Part shown: positions 49,522 through 58,500 of the stretch, one piece after another
How the letters are laid out: every line of letters starts with the position of its first letter
How positions within the stretch are numbered: the first letter of the stretch is position 1
Assembly: GCF_001244545.1 (NCBI RefSeq)
Contig: NZ_LN852695.1
Span: forward strand, 124,001-188,000
Reading direction: 5' to 3'
Length of the DNA: 64,000 nucleotides
Source: Candidatus Stoquefichus sp. SB1
Lineage (GTDB): Bacteria > Bacillota_I > Bacilli_A > Erysipelotrichales > Coprobacillaceae
Notes under the pieces: generated by a model
What the model saw: only the letters and a program-made list of their open reading frames with translations
The model's database searches: none
What the model was told of the DNA's origin: nothing
Position numbers and translations under genes: made by a program

Positions 49522-50223
49522 ATGTACAAATTTGCTATTATAGATAATCATCAGTCTGATATTGATAAAATGGTAGAAAAAATCCATCAAGTCTATTTCA
49601 GTAAACATCATATGAATTATGATTGTGATACATATTTGGGATGTCAAACCTTTCCATTTGATAAATATTATGATGCTATTTTCTTAGATATAGAAATGCC
49701 TGAAATGGATGGATTTGCTTTTGCAAAAGAAATTAACCAAAAATATAATCCTAAAATTATTTTTATGACCAATCATGATAATTTAGTTATGTCCGTTTTT
49801 GATTACAAACCTTTTCATTTTATACAAAAAAATAAGTTTGATGAAAGTTCAACACATGTACTTGAACTTCTTTGTGACAATTTATTAAATAAAGTTATAA
49901 AAGTAACAAATACGAACAATGAAATAGATTTTGTAAATCAAAGTCAGATTACTTATATTAATATTTATGAGGGTATAGTTACTCTACATACATTTAACAA
50001 TGAAATATATACAACATGGAAATCATTAACATCTATTTATAAAGAACTCAATCAGCAACTATTTACATATATTAACCAATCAACAATTGTTAATATGAAA
50101 TATATAAAAGAAATTGATCCTCAGTTTACGCATCTTATCTTAAAAGATCGTACTGTATTCAAAATTTCTACTAGAAACAAGTCAACATTTAAGAAAACCT
50201 ATATAAAATTCAGGTTACAATAA
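49522..50223 (+). CDS. LytTR-family response regulator (AgrA-like)
   Basis: The 233-residue protein has a receiver domain (about 1-120) with the phosphoacceptor Asp in AIFLDIEMPEMDG (about residue 56). MTNHDN and FIQKNKFDE supply the Thr/Lys region. A LytTR DNA-binding domain follows (about 130-233; ITYINIYEGIVTLHTFNNEIYTTW, then INQSTIVNMKYIKEID). It lies 1 base before the sensor gene and is divergent from peptide 1. TATAAT at 49481-49486 and AAGAAAGG precede it. It most likely binds the 21-bp-spaced repeats upstream of both peptide genes. Confidence 0.88.
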   Translation: MYKFAIIDNHQSDIDKMVEKIHQVYFSKHHMNYDCDTYLGCQTFPFDKYYDAIFLDIEMPEMDGFAFAKEINQKYNPKIIFMTNHDNLVMSVFDYKPFHFIQKNKFDESSTHVLELLCDNLLNKVIKVTNTNNEIDFVNQSQITYINIYEGIVTLHTFNNEIYTTWKSLTSIYKELNQQLFTYINQSTIVNMKYIKEIDPQFTHLILKDRTVFKISTRNKSTFKKTYIKFRLQ

Positions 50224-50224
50224 T

Positions 50225-51454
50225 ATGTCTGTATTTGATTTATTAATTAATTTTATTGAATCTCTTGGGTTCATTGGTTTCATATATTTCATATTTCATA
50301 AAAGAAAGGGGTTTATCTTATTTTTTATTTTTGTAATAATAAATATGTTAAATGTAACTCTTCATAACTACTATTTACTACCCGAAATTTCGTTAACTAT
50401 CTCGTTGCAATTTATTATATTTTTATATGCATATCTTCTAAACAGAAAGAACATTATTCAAGATATATTTTTAACACTACTCATCTTTAATATAAGTAAT
50501 TTTTCAAATACAACAAGTATGATTATTACCAACATCTTTTACTCATTTCCTTTTTATCGAGGTAATAGTTATTATTTTTTAGCAGTATTTACAAGAATAG
50601 TTTTCTTTTTAATCACTTACATGATTTATCTAATATTGAATAAATCAACTATTACATTTGCTAAAACAAATAAAATTATTTCTATTTTGATAATTCTTTT
50701 CATACTTGAACTACTTTATTCTTCTTGTATAGAAATTGTCTTTTATAATAATATTTTTGATATCAATATGATTTTGACTTTATTGTTTATTAATGTTCTC
50801 GTTATTATTTTATGCTATACTTTTTTTGAATCTCAAAAAGAACAGCTCCATTTACTAAAGTTACAGGAAATAAACTTAAAAAATGAACATCAAATTAAAA
50901 TCAATCATATTAATGATGAAAGTATAAAACATCTTTCTTTATGGAAACATGATATAAATTATGTTTTTACATATATTGAGAATCATATTAAAAATCAAAG
51001 ATATGATAATGCTTTAAAAACTATTTCTATTTATCATGATGTTATCAATAATTATAATTTATTTACCAATACAAATAATGATACATTAAATTCTATTTTA
51101 ATTGAACATATTGATGAACTTATCAAAAACGACATACACATTTATATAAGCACAGATAAAAAGGAAGTTCCATTATCTACTGAACACTACCAACAAATAT
51201 TACATTTATTTTTTAATCACATTATAAAAAATTGTCAATCTGACTATCAAAAAGAAATATGGATCACATATTATACACAATCTCCTTATTTTACATTATC
51301 CTTAGAATATACTTGTCTTGAAGCTACGCTTTATACTTTACACGAGAGTTTTGAAAAAATTGTTAATCAATATGTTGGATTTATAAAAATATCTCACGAA
51401 GATCAAAAAGATATAACTAAAATTATTATTCCTTTAACAGAAAACAATGAATAA
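50225..51454 (+). CDS. AgrC-like sensor kinase with an atypical ATPase domain
   Basis: The 409-residue protein has six or seven N-terminal membrane helices (to about 205) typical of AgrC peptide sensors. A dimerisation helix with the likely phospho-histidine follows in SLWKHDINYVFTYIENHI (about 240). The GHKL ATP-binding part is poorly conserved: an N-box-like HLFFNHIIKNCQ is present near 330, but no G-box (GxGL) is visible before the end at residue 409. It might be a reduced kinase or lack kinase activity. It follows the response regulator by 1 base. Its last codons form half of a terminator with the AgrD end. Confidence 0.78.
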   Translation: MSVFDLLINFIESLGFIGFIYFIFHKRKGFILFFIFVIINMLNVTLHNYYLLPEISLTISLQFIIFLYAYLLNRKNIIQDIFLTLLIFNISNFSNTTSMIITNIFYSFPFYRGNSYYFLAVFTRIVFFLITYMIYLILNKSTITFAKTNKIISILIILFILELLYSSCIEIVFYNNIFDINMILTLLFINVLVIILCYTFFESQKEQLHLLKLQEINLKNEHQIKINHINDESIKHLSLWKHDINYVFTYIENHIKNQRYDNALKTISIYHDVINNYNLFTNTNNDTLNSILIEHIDELIKNDIHIYISTDKKEVPLSTEHYQQILHLFFNHIIKNCQSDYQKEIWITYYTQSPYFTLSLEYTCLEATLYTLHESFEKIVNQYVGFIKISHEDQKDITKIIIPLTENNE

Positions 51455-51474
51455 AGTCAATTATTCATTGTTTT
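51441..51474. terminator. Bidirectional terminator between sensor and agrD
   Basis: AAAACAATGAATAA and TTATTCATTGTTTT are a perfect 14-base inverted repeat with a 6-base loop, with T-runs on both strands. It ends the sensor gene from one side and the exporter 2-agr operon from the other. Confidence 0.85.
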
Positions 51475-51487
51475 TAGTTAAGTATTA

Positions 51488-51628
51488 CTACTTTTCATAC
51501 TTTTTTAAACTGTTTGGTTCTTTATCTTGATATTGATGATTACATGACACTAAATTTACTGCTTGAATAGCAACAAGAAATAATCCTGATGATATAATCA
51601 TTAATAATTTATTTTTTATTTTTTTCAT
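51488..51628 (-). CDS. agrD: AgrD-type cyclic peptide precursor
   Basis: The 46-residue peptide is too short for ordinary gene finders. It has a basic amphipathic leader (MKKIKNKLLMIISSG), a hydrophobic stretch to NLVS, then CNHQY and the acidic/lysine tail QDKEPNSLKKYEK. The pattern Cys, four residues with an aromatic end, then a KEP...SLKK tail is that of clostridial AgrD peptides. The predicted signal is a ring formed by Cys29 and Tyr33. The gene overlaps the 3' end of agrB by 20 bases. Confidence 0.85.
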   Translation of the reverse strand: MKKIKNKLLMIISSGLFLVAIQAVNLVSCNHQYQDKEPNSLKKYEK

Positions 51629-52181
51629 AATCTATTTTTCCTCCTATGGTTAGCATATTTATAATAACAAGCATACTTATTAAAACATTCAAATATGAAG
51701 AGCCTATAAAAAACAAATAAACAACTGCAAATAAATATATACAAATATATATTAATGAGTAGATTTTAAAATTTTTTTTCTTTTTAGATGAGATAAGCTT
51801 ATTGATATTTTGAATTGGACACATTATTAATGTTATAAGGAGTGTTATTATACTTATAATAAACACTTCTACTATATTAAAAGAATGTACTTCTATCATC
51901 ATAATATTAATCACAAACAATCCAACATACGTACATATACACTTTGTATAACTTTTACAATGATATCCCCCTAGTATACTTCGTGAACTTGACATAATTA
52001 ATTCATACATTACTGCCTCAATAAAGTGATCCATTAATAATCCAAATACCAATAACAACACTGTTCCCATTACTGATGATACAGCTAGTTTAGCACCATA
52101 AAGATAAATTTCACGCTCCTCTTTGAGTACATTATTCTCTTCTAAATATAAAATAAGTTTATCTGATAAAGTATAAATCAT
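51609..52181 (-). CDS. agrB: AgrB peptide-processing membrane protease
   Basis: The 190-residue protein has five or six membrane helices and the AgrB catalytic signature SRSILGGYHCKSYTKC. Here His74 and Cys81 match the His and Cys that cleave AgrD in the Staphylococcus enzyme. I start at the ATG at 52181, because the upstream ATG at 52190 is part of the ribosome site AAAAGGATG. It follows ATPase 2 by a few bases and overlaps agrD, so it is the penultimate gene of a run that starts with peptide 2. Confidence 0.93.
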   Translation of the reverse strand: MIYTLSDKLILYLEENNVLKEEREIYLYGAKLAVSSVMGTVLLLVFGLLMDHFIEAVMYELIMSSSRSILGGYHCKSYTKCICTYVGLFVINIMMIEVHSFNIVEVFIISIITLLITLIMCPIQNINKLISSKKKKNFKIYSLIYICIYLFAVVYLFFIGSSYLNVLISMLVIINMLTIGGKIDYEKNKK

Positions 52182-52194
52182 TATTAACATCCTT

Positions 52195-52821
52195 TTATAA
52201 TTTTATAACTTGAGTTGCATACTCTTTTAATGATTCATCATGAGTGACTATAATAATTGTTTTCCCATCTTTTTGCATTTGTTTTAATAACTGACAAACC
52301 TTTTCTTTATTGTGTGCATCTAATGAGCCAGTCGGTTCATCAGCTAAAATGAGTTCGCATGGTTTCAATAATAATCGTGCTAATGCAATTCTTTGTTGTT
52401 CTCCACCAGAACATTTATAGATTTTTTTCTTCTCATATCCCTCTAATCCCACCGTTTTCAATGCTTCCTTAATTTTTTCTTTCTTATTTCTGCTTACATT
52501 ATCTAATGCTAAAGTAAGATTGTATTCTACTGTTTCATTGTCTACTAATGCAAAGTTTTGAAATAAGTATCCTATTTTTTCTCTAAGCATAATCTCTGCC
52601 TTTCTTGAAAAAGGCTTAATATTTTTTTGATCAAATAAGATAATGTCTCCACTATCAGGTTTATCTAATAATCCTATCATATTTAATAAAGTTGATTTCC
52701 CTGAACCTGACTGACCCATAATAACAACAAATTCACTATTATTAACTTCAAAAGACAAATTATTAAATACATGTTTTTCTTGAAAAGATTTTGAAATGTT
52801 TTTTACACTTACAACTTTCAT
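52195..52821 (-). CDS. ABC ATPase, exporter module 2 (lactococcin-972 group)
   Basis: The 208-residue ATPase has Walker A GQSGSGKSTLLNMIGLLDKP (about 35-54), FQNFALVDNETVEYNL, signature CSGGEQQRIALARLLLKP and Walker B ILADEPTGSLD. FALVDNETVE is the most recognisable phrase of the lactococcin-972-group exporters. It lies 18 bases after membrane component 2 and directly before agrB. Confidence 0.92.
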   Translation of the reverse strand: MKVVSVKNISKSFQEKHVFNNLSFEVNNSEFVVIMGQSGSGKSTLLNMIGLLDKPDSGDIILFDQKNIKPFSRKAEIMLREKIGYLFQNFALVDNETVEYNLTLALDNVSRNKKEKIKEALKTVGLEGYEKKKIYKCSGGEQQRIALARLLLKPCELILADEPTGSLDAHNKEKVCQLLKQMQKDGKTIIIVTHDESLKEYATQVIKL

Positions 52822-52839
52822 TTACATCTTCCTTTCCTC

Positions 52840-54900
52840 TTAAATGACTCCACCTTTTAGATAAGAAATGATTCCTTTTTTCTCGAAACGATAAATCATA
52901 ACAACTATAATGAGTACTTCAATACAAATAATAAGAAAAATAAAGTTAATTAATTCCAATAATTGAACTGTATACATTAACCAACTCACTGTAGAGGCAA
53001 TAATTGTTGAAGATAAAATAAATATGAATAACATCCCATACCTTTTCTTTTTATCTCTTCCTAGCATATATTGAATTGCTATTTCTTTTCCAAATTCCTC
53101 TAAATACATTCTTGTTGTAATATAAGCATTGCATATAATAATTAGTAAAAATATACTCATAATCAATAGAAATTCTGGAATATATTCTTGACATCTATCT
53201 ATATAAAATTCATATGAGTTCATACATGATGTCAAACTTGCTGTCTCCAAGTTTTGCCCTTCTAATGCTTCTAATTCAGCAATATATTCATTATAGCTTT
53301 TATGCCTTTTATCAAATAATAATCCTTGTATATCCACATCTACACTATAGTTTTTAACAACACATATAACTGGATTTGTCATTACATATACATATCTAAC
53401 TTTTGGATTAAAAAATTGACCTGTATCTTTAACATAGATTACTTTGTAATTTTGAGGATTATATATTTCCATATCTAATTTTTCTTTTAATTGTTGTGGA
53501 ATAAGAAGTATATTTTCATTATAATCAGAAAGATTTATTTTGTCTCCATCTGTATTATAAAACTGACAGTCTTGTAAATAATATTGATTGCCTTCTAAAT
53601 ATTCATATTGATAATACGTTGCATATTCATCCTCTGAATCATAGAAAGGACTCTCTTTTGAACGCATATAATATTTTTCCATGTCACAAAAAATCTCTTT
53701 ATCAATATAATGATTAAATATAGTTTCGTTATGTATAAATGAACCTCCGATTTGATAATAATTTTCTATATTATCTTTTTGGTTTTGTATGCTGTTATAA
53801 TTCTTTACATAAGGTAAAGAATCCGAAAAAGTTGATATAACAGGCATCACTAATAATACAATCACTACTGCCTTACTAATCCACTGAACAATAACTAGAT
53901 GTCCATATGCCTGATTTGATTTTAAATATTTGATATTTATTGTATATTTTATAACTAAATATATAGCAATATTAACAAATAAAATAATAATTATATAATA
54001 TATATTAACAATTTGATAAGTGTAAAAGTACTCTCTTGTTAATGTATTTATTTCACCTACTTTAATATAACAACCAATAACATTACTCAATACAAAGACA
54101 ATAATTGATATTACGAAAAAAAGCAGAAAATTTTTAATAACAAGTTTTAATACAGAATGACCTAGCATTCTTGATATTAAATATTTCTTATGCTCTTTAA
54201 CAATAATACAAATAAGAATAGATATTAATAAAATAATACATAGTCCTAAATAAGTTGTACTGTAATTATTTATAATTGAGCCATCGTTTGGATAACTCAT
54301 TTCATCAGATTGTGTATCAAAAATCTGTTTAATAGGATAATGCTTTGTAAGAAATTCTTTAAAGTCCTTTACTTCACTTTCTTGATTTGTAAAAATTGAT
54401 ATTCCAAATTTATTAGTTAAATAATTTAATTCATTTATATCTGATAATTGATAAATACGAATAATATCTTGGGTATTTTTAAAAAACTGATTATTTATAA
54501 TTTTGATATACCCTTTACTCTGATTATCACTTAAATCTGTTGTATAGTATTTATTCTTATTATTGTGAGTTTCTATATTTATATAATTTGATAATTGATT
54601 TATATTTGTTAGATAATAATTTACATAAGTATTAATTCCTGCCTCATCCTCATATGATATAATAGTAGAGAGCTTTGTTTGATGAGCATCTGCATAAGAT
54701 AGAATATCATTCATTATATCTTGATAATTATTATTATCTATCTCGATCATTAAATAGTTTTCTGATATTCCCATTTCTTCCTCTAATGTTTGATTAAGAT
54801 TATATATTTTTGTGGCTTCTATTTGATTTTTCTCATAATAAGTACGATTAACGAGAAATATAGATAATACTATTAAAATGAGTATATATATTTTTTTCAT
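52840..54900 (-). CDS. Large membrane component of exporter module 2
   Basis: The 686-residue protein has the same layout as modules 1 and 3. An N-terminal helix (about 3-19) is followed by an extracellular region and a cluster of helices at about 215-235, 250-275, 295-315 and 335-360. A long extracellular part (about 365-560) and three C-terminal helices end the protein. It ends in KGGVI 18 bases before the ATPase. The gene is separated from peptide 2 by a terminator-like hairpin, so it is probably made in lower amounts than the peptide. Confidence 0.8.
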   Translation of the reverse strand: MKKIYILILIVLSIFLVNRTYYEKNQIEATKIYNLNQTLEEEMGISENYLMIEIDNNNYQDIMNDILSYADAHQTKLSTIISYEDEAGINTYVNYYLTNINQLSNYINIETHNNKNKYYTTDLSDNQSKGYIKIINNQFFKNTQDIIRIYQLSDINELNYLTNKFGISIFTNQESEVKDFKEFLTKHYPIKQIFDTQSDEMSYPNDGSIINNYSTTYLGLCIILLISILICIIVKEHKKYLISRMLGHSVLKLVIKNFLLFFVISIIVFVLSNVIGCYIKVGEINTLTREYFYTYQIVNIYYIIIILFVNIAIYLVIKYTINIKYLKSNQAYGHLVIVQWISKAVVIVLLVMPVISTFSDSLPYVKNYNSIQNQKDNIENYYQIGGSFIHNETIFNHYIDKEIFCDMEKYYMRSKESPFYDSEDEYATYYQYEYLEGNQYYLQDCQFYNTDGDKINLSDYNENILLIPQQLKEKLDMEIYNPQNYKVIYVKDTGQFFNPKVRYVYVMTNPVICVVKNYSVDVDIQGLLFDKRHKSYNEYIAELEALEGQNLETASLTSCMNSYEFYIDRCQEYIPEFLLIMSIFLLIIICNAYITTRMYLEEFGKEIAIQYMLGRDKKKRYGMLFIFILSSTIIASTVSWLMYTVQLLELINFIFLIICIEVLIIVVMIYRFEKKGIISYLKGGVI

Positions 54901-54967
54901 ATTATTCTATTTCTCCTCTCTTTATTGATATCAAACCAAAACAAGTTTAGTTTATTGTTCTATTAAA

Positions 54968-55003
54968 AGCAAAGAGGGAATCATCCCTCATTCTTACTTT
55001 GCT
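54968..55003 (-). terminator. Hairpin between peptide 2 and membrane component 2
   Basis: GAGGGA/TCCCTC with outer arms AGCAAAG/CTTTGCT forms a two-part stem, followed on the minus strand by TTTGCTTTTAA. It overlaps the final codons of peptide 2 and probably gives partial termination. Confidence 0.65.
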
Positions 55004-55352
55004 AATTTTGATAAATACCATAATAATGTCTATGCCCTACTTTATAATATTGACTTTGAACATTAATATGACAATCACTCGATTTTTTACCATAGTAAGC
55101 AGCACAAGACACTTCCTCATTTGTATTATTATTTTTCAAATAATTAATATAAGTATATCGTTCACTTTCTCCTCTAAAAGATGCAGCACCATGTAATGTG
55201 TAAAGTGCACAATCAGCTTTAAGTGTTGCTTCATTTTTAAGTGTTGTTTGTGATTGACATGATAAATCAGTATATGCCGCACTAACAAAAGTTAAACTTA
55301 ACGCCATTAATAAAGAAAATAAAGTAAACCCTTTTATCCATTTAAACTTCAT
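55002..55352 (-). CDS. Secreted four-cysteine peptide 2, candidate bacteriocin
   Basis: The 116-residue protein has a signal peptide of about 25 residues ending FVSA. The mature form is about 91 residues, with cysteines at 7, 23, 58 and 69, and ends in GHRHYYGIYQN. The first and last Cys are 62 residues apart, as in peptide 1, although the inner pair differs. I do not recognise it. AAAAGGAGAAGAG precedes the ATG. Its leader contains a hairpin with an exposed AGGAGG and an upstream 21-bp direct repeat. It is the first gene of the exporter 2-agrBD operon. Confidence 0.7.
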   Translation of the reverse strand: MKFKWIKGFTLFSLLMALSLTFVSAAYTDLSCQSQTTLKNEATLKADCALYTLHGAASFRGESERYTYINYLKNNNTNEEVSCAAYYGKKSSDCHINVQSQYYKVGHRHYYGIYQN

Positions 55353-55386
55353 AAATCTCTTCTCCTTTTCTTGATATATTTCGATT

Positions 55387-55435
55387 AATTAGTGTTTTAT
55401 TTAATCCTCCTTTCTTGAAATAAAATACACTAATT
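55387..55435 (-). promoter_or_regulatory. Leader hairpin with an orphan AGGAGG in its loop
   Basis: In the peptide 2 leader, AATTAGTGT...TTTATTT and its complement form a stem of about 16 base pairs. The 15-base loop carries AAAGGAGG. No start codon follows that site; the gene starts about 55 bases later with its own ribosome site. The design resembles the STAB-SD elements that stabilise Bacillus mRNA. Confidence 0.5.
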
Positions 55436-55486
55436 TTTCTATCTTTATTGTATAAAAATTATAATATAAATGAATAATTATTAAAT

Positions 55487-55515
55487 ATCCGTTAGATTTT
55501 ATTTAAAATCCGTTA
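55487..55515. promoter_or_regulatory. Direct repeat upstream of peptide 2
   Basis: ATCCGTTA at 55487-55494 recurs exactly at 55508-55515, 21 bases apart. TCCGTTAAT fits the published LytTR-site consensus. The proximal copy is next to where a -35 would lie for TATAAT at 55458-55463 (minus strand). The distal copy falls inside the 3' end of ATPase 3. Confidence 0.65.
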
Positions 55516-56149
55516 ATTTTTTAAGTTTTATAACTTTTGTTGCATAGGTTATCAATGATTCATCATGAGTCACTAAAATAATTGTTTTTTCCTGATGGTG
55601 AAATTCCTCCAATAGTGTCATTATTTTTATTTTATTCTCTTGATCTAATGATCCCGTTGGTTCATCAGCGAGTATAAGTTCACATGGCTTTAATAATAGT
55701 CTTGCTATTGCAATTCTTTGTTGTTCTCCACCAGAACATTGATATATTTTTTTATGTTCAAAATAATCTAACCCAACTTTATGAAGAGCACTTTTTATTT
55801 TATCGTTTTGGTGGTGAGAATCTCTAATTACAAAACTTAAATTATTGTATACTGTTTCAGTATCAATTAAAGCATAGTTCTGAAAGAGATACCCTATTTT
55901 TATTTTTAATAATTTTTCAGCTCTTTTAGAAAATGGCTTAACATCAGTTTGATCAAATAATGTGATATGTCCTTGATCAGGTCTATCTAACAACCCTATA
56001 ATATTCAAAAGAGTTGATTTCCCACATCCAGACTGTCCTGTTATTATGATAAACTCTCCTTGACTCACTTCCATACAAAATTGATCTAATACTACTTTTT
56101 CTTGATATCTTTTTGAAATATGATCAATTTTTAAAATCGTTTCACTCAT
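55499..56149 (-). CDS. ABC ATPase, exporter module 3 (lactococcin-972 group)
   Basis: The 216-residue ATPase has Walker A GQSGCGKSTLLNIIGLLDRP, FQNYALIDTETVYNNL, signature CSGGEQQRIAIARLLLKP and Walker B ILADEPTGSLD. It overlaps membrane component 3 by 4 bases (ATGA). Its last codons contain one half of the peptide 2 regulatory repeat. Confidence 0.92.
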   Translation of the reverse strand: MSETILKIDHISKRYQEKVVLDQFCMEVSQGEFIIITGQSGCGKSTLLNIIGLLDRPDQGHITLFDQTDVKPFSKRAEKLLKIKIGYLFQNYALIDTETVYNNLSFVIRDSHHQNDKIKSALHKVGLDYFEHKKIYQCSGGEQQRIAIARLLLKPCELILADEPTGSLDQENKIKIMTLLEEFHHQEKTIILVTHDESLITYATKVIKLKKLTDFK

Positions 56150-58257
56150 AATCTTGATTCTACTTTCAATATATTAGCAATATTTGAATTTTCAAACTTT
56201 TTAATAAATCCATATAAAACAATGAATTCAAATCCTAAAGCACAAATATTGAACATAATCACTTCCAAAAAATATACTCTTATAATAGCAATTCCAATTA
56301 TCAATATGGATACATATGTTATAAAAGTATACATATAGAGTTCTCGATATCTTTCTCGAGAACTATACCCATTCATATAACTTAATGCTATTTGTATTTG
56401 ATTTTCTGAAACATAGAAATAAGTTATTTGATAAATAAGAATTGATATAAGTGCAACATAAAGTACAATTGTGAAAAGAGTTTCTTGTAGGGTTCTTTGG
56501 ATAATAGCCAAATTAACAGAAGATATCTTTTCATTCGAATACATTTCTATTGTTTCATTTGTCATTCTTTTGACTTCATTCTGGTAATCTTGAATACTTT
56601 TCTCTTGTGTCAAAAGATTCATATAATATAATCTTGTAGCATCACTTTTATGTGTTACTAAATGGACCATAGGATTTGATAAATAATATGGTTGACTTAA
56701 TTTTATATTAAAGCAATTTCCTGTTTTTTTAACATAAACAACTTTATACTGTTTTTCTCCCATTACTTTCTTCAGATTTTTATTTTTATATTCTTGTGGA
56801 ACCAATAAAACGTCTTCATTAAACTGAGATAAATCTAAAACATGTCCATTTTCATCTTCAATAATTTGATTATCAAAGTAATTAGCATTAGCTAAAACAA
56901 ATGGATAATCAATAACCATATCATCAATCTCTTCATAATCTTCTTCTGGTATGACTTCTAATAAATATTCTTTTGTATGATTTTGATAATAATCAAAATC
57001 TATATAGAAACCACCATTATGAAGATAATAATTAAATACTTCCTCAGTATTTTCTGATGTATTCATATCACTATCAAAATAAGCACTTTGATCAATTAAT
57101 ACCCTATTTTCTACAATTCCTTTATACTGAATTATAGAATCAATAGATGTTTGTATCATTTCAATAAATGGAATCATTAATAAAGAAACAACAATAACCT
57201 TTATTAAAACATTTATTTGGGCAAAATATTTAATTTGATATTCCTGTTTAAGATACTTTAAATGCATATTAAAATATATAAATATATATATGATAATGCC
57301 TAACAGAATCAATAATATCAAAAATATACTCACATATTTTATAAACAATTGATAGTATGCATAATTATAAGCTGCTATTTCTCCTGCATTGATATACATT
57401 GTGATTATCAAAGATATCATAAAAACAAACATTTCAACAATCACAAAATACCCTAGTTTCATTCTCATTATTTTGAATATAGAAAGACCATTTAATCGCA
57501 TAATCATAATTTCTCGTTTGAGTTTCATTAAATAAACAACCAATAATAAACCAATAACAACAATCAATACAACCATAACTTTTAACATATTCATTTGATT
57601 ATCTTGATGAATATTATCAAGTTGAGCAGGTGAATAACCATCAGTTAAATCTTGATAACTTATATGTCCTTTTAAAAAGACATTATTCATATCAGTTAGT
57701 AAATCTTCACGATGATTGCTATATAAAAACAAAGAAATATGGTTATTGTTATTTTTTATAACCTCATCTATTTGATAAAAATTATGAATACGATATTGAT
57801 CATGAAAATCATGAAAGAATTCTTTATTCACCGTTACCATAACTCCACTATTATTTGGATCATTTTGATACGTAGTATAATATTGATGCCTATCATATTG
57901 ACGAAAATCTATTGTTTGATTTTTATCAGAATAACTTATCCCATTGAGTATATCTGATTGATCAGTATATAAATAATAATTACTAAAATGAACTCCACCT
58001 TGATTATCTCCAGTCACCATCAACATAGTTAAATGATGTTCTTGACAATAATCAATTAATGACATAACACCTTCTTTTTGATGTTCATTTTGAAATTGAC
58101 TCCAAAGCATTATGGTTTCTTTTTGAATTTGACTAGATACATAGTCCTGAATAGCACCTAACTGATAATATTGCACATTTTCCATATTCACAAAACTCAA
58201 ATATCCGATTATCACAGAAATGAAAATTGTTATTAGCCAAATTCCCCTCTTAATCAT
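56146..58257 (-). CDS. Large membrane component of exporter module 3
   Basis: The 703-residue protein shares the two-extracellular-domain layout of modules 1 and 2. An N-terminal helix (about 5-23) is followed by helices at about 225-245, 270-290, 305-330 and 345-370, and three near the C-terminus from about 595. GAAGGAGTGATAAT precedes the ATG. Unlike modules 1 and 2, no secreted peptide gene lies before it. A strong terminator sits just 23 bases upstream of the start codon. Confidence 0.8.
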   Translation of the reverse strand: MIKRGIWLITIFISVIIGYLSFVNMENVQYYQLGAIQDYVSSQIQKETIMLWSQFQNEHQKEGVMSLIDYCQEHHLTMLMVTGDNQGGVHFSNYYLYTDQSDILNGISYSDKNQTIDFRQYDRHQYYTTYQNDPNNSGVMVTVNKEFFHDFHDQYRIHNFYQIDEVIKNNNNHISLFLYSNHREDLLTDMNNVFLKGHISYQDLTDGYSPAQLDNIHQDNQMNMLKVMVVLIVVIGLLLVVYLMKLKREIMIMRLNGLSIFKIMRMKLGYFVIVEMFVFMISLIITMYINAGEIAAYNYAYYQLFIKYVSIFLILLILLGIIIYIFIYFNMHLKYLKQEYQIKYFAQINVLIKVIVVSLLMIPFIEMIQTSIDSIIQYKGIVENRVLIDQSAYFDSDMNTSENTEEVFNYYLHNGGFYIDFDYYQNHTKEYLLEVIPEEDYEEIDDMVIDYPFVLANANYFDNQIIEDENGHVLDLSQFNEDVLLVPQEYKNKNLKKVMGEKQYKVVYVKKTGNCFNIKLSQPYYLSNPMVHLVTHKSDATRLYYMNLLTQEKSIQDYQNEVKRMTNETIEMYSNEKISSVNLAIIQRTLQETLFTIVLYVALISILIYQITYFYVSENQIQIALSYMNGYSSRERYRELYMYTFITYVSILIIGIAIIRVYFLEVIMFNICALGFEFIVLYGFIKKFENSNIANILKVESRL

Positions 58258-58279
58258 ATTATCACTCCTTCATATAGAC

Positions 58280-58302
58280 AAAAAAGGGGAATCCCCCTTT
58301 TT
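58280..58302 (-). terminator. Strong terminator immediately before exporter module 3
   Basis: On the minus strand AAAAAGGGG pairs with CCCCTTTTTTT around GATT. It would stop transcripts coming from the small membrane protein gene, or act as an attenuator for module 3. The rest of 58303-58500 has no convincing gene. Confidence 0.8.
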
Positions 58303-58500
58303 GGTTAATTACATTCTCATTCATTATCAAATTCAAACCAGTTATTTAAAACATATATGAAATATTTCTTTTAAAAATATCAATTTCACTTTTTCCAACC
58401 ATTACAATAAAACAATAATTAACCTTCTTTTGGAATCATTTATTATCACATAACTAAGTTTTTTTACTTGAAGTAAAGATGCTGTGTAGTTATATTTTAT

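Noticed and set aside
58258-58500. Micro-frames before exporter module 3 (9, 18 and 23 residues)
   Set aside because: None has both a usable start with ribosome site and a cysteine or signal-like content. They look random.
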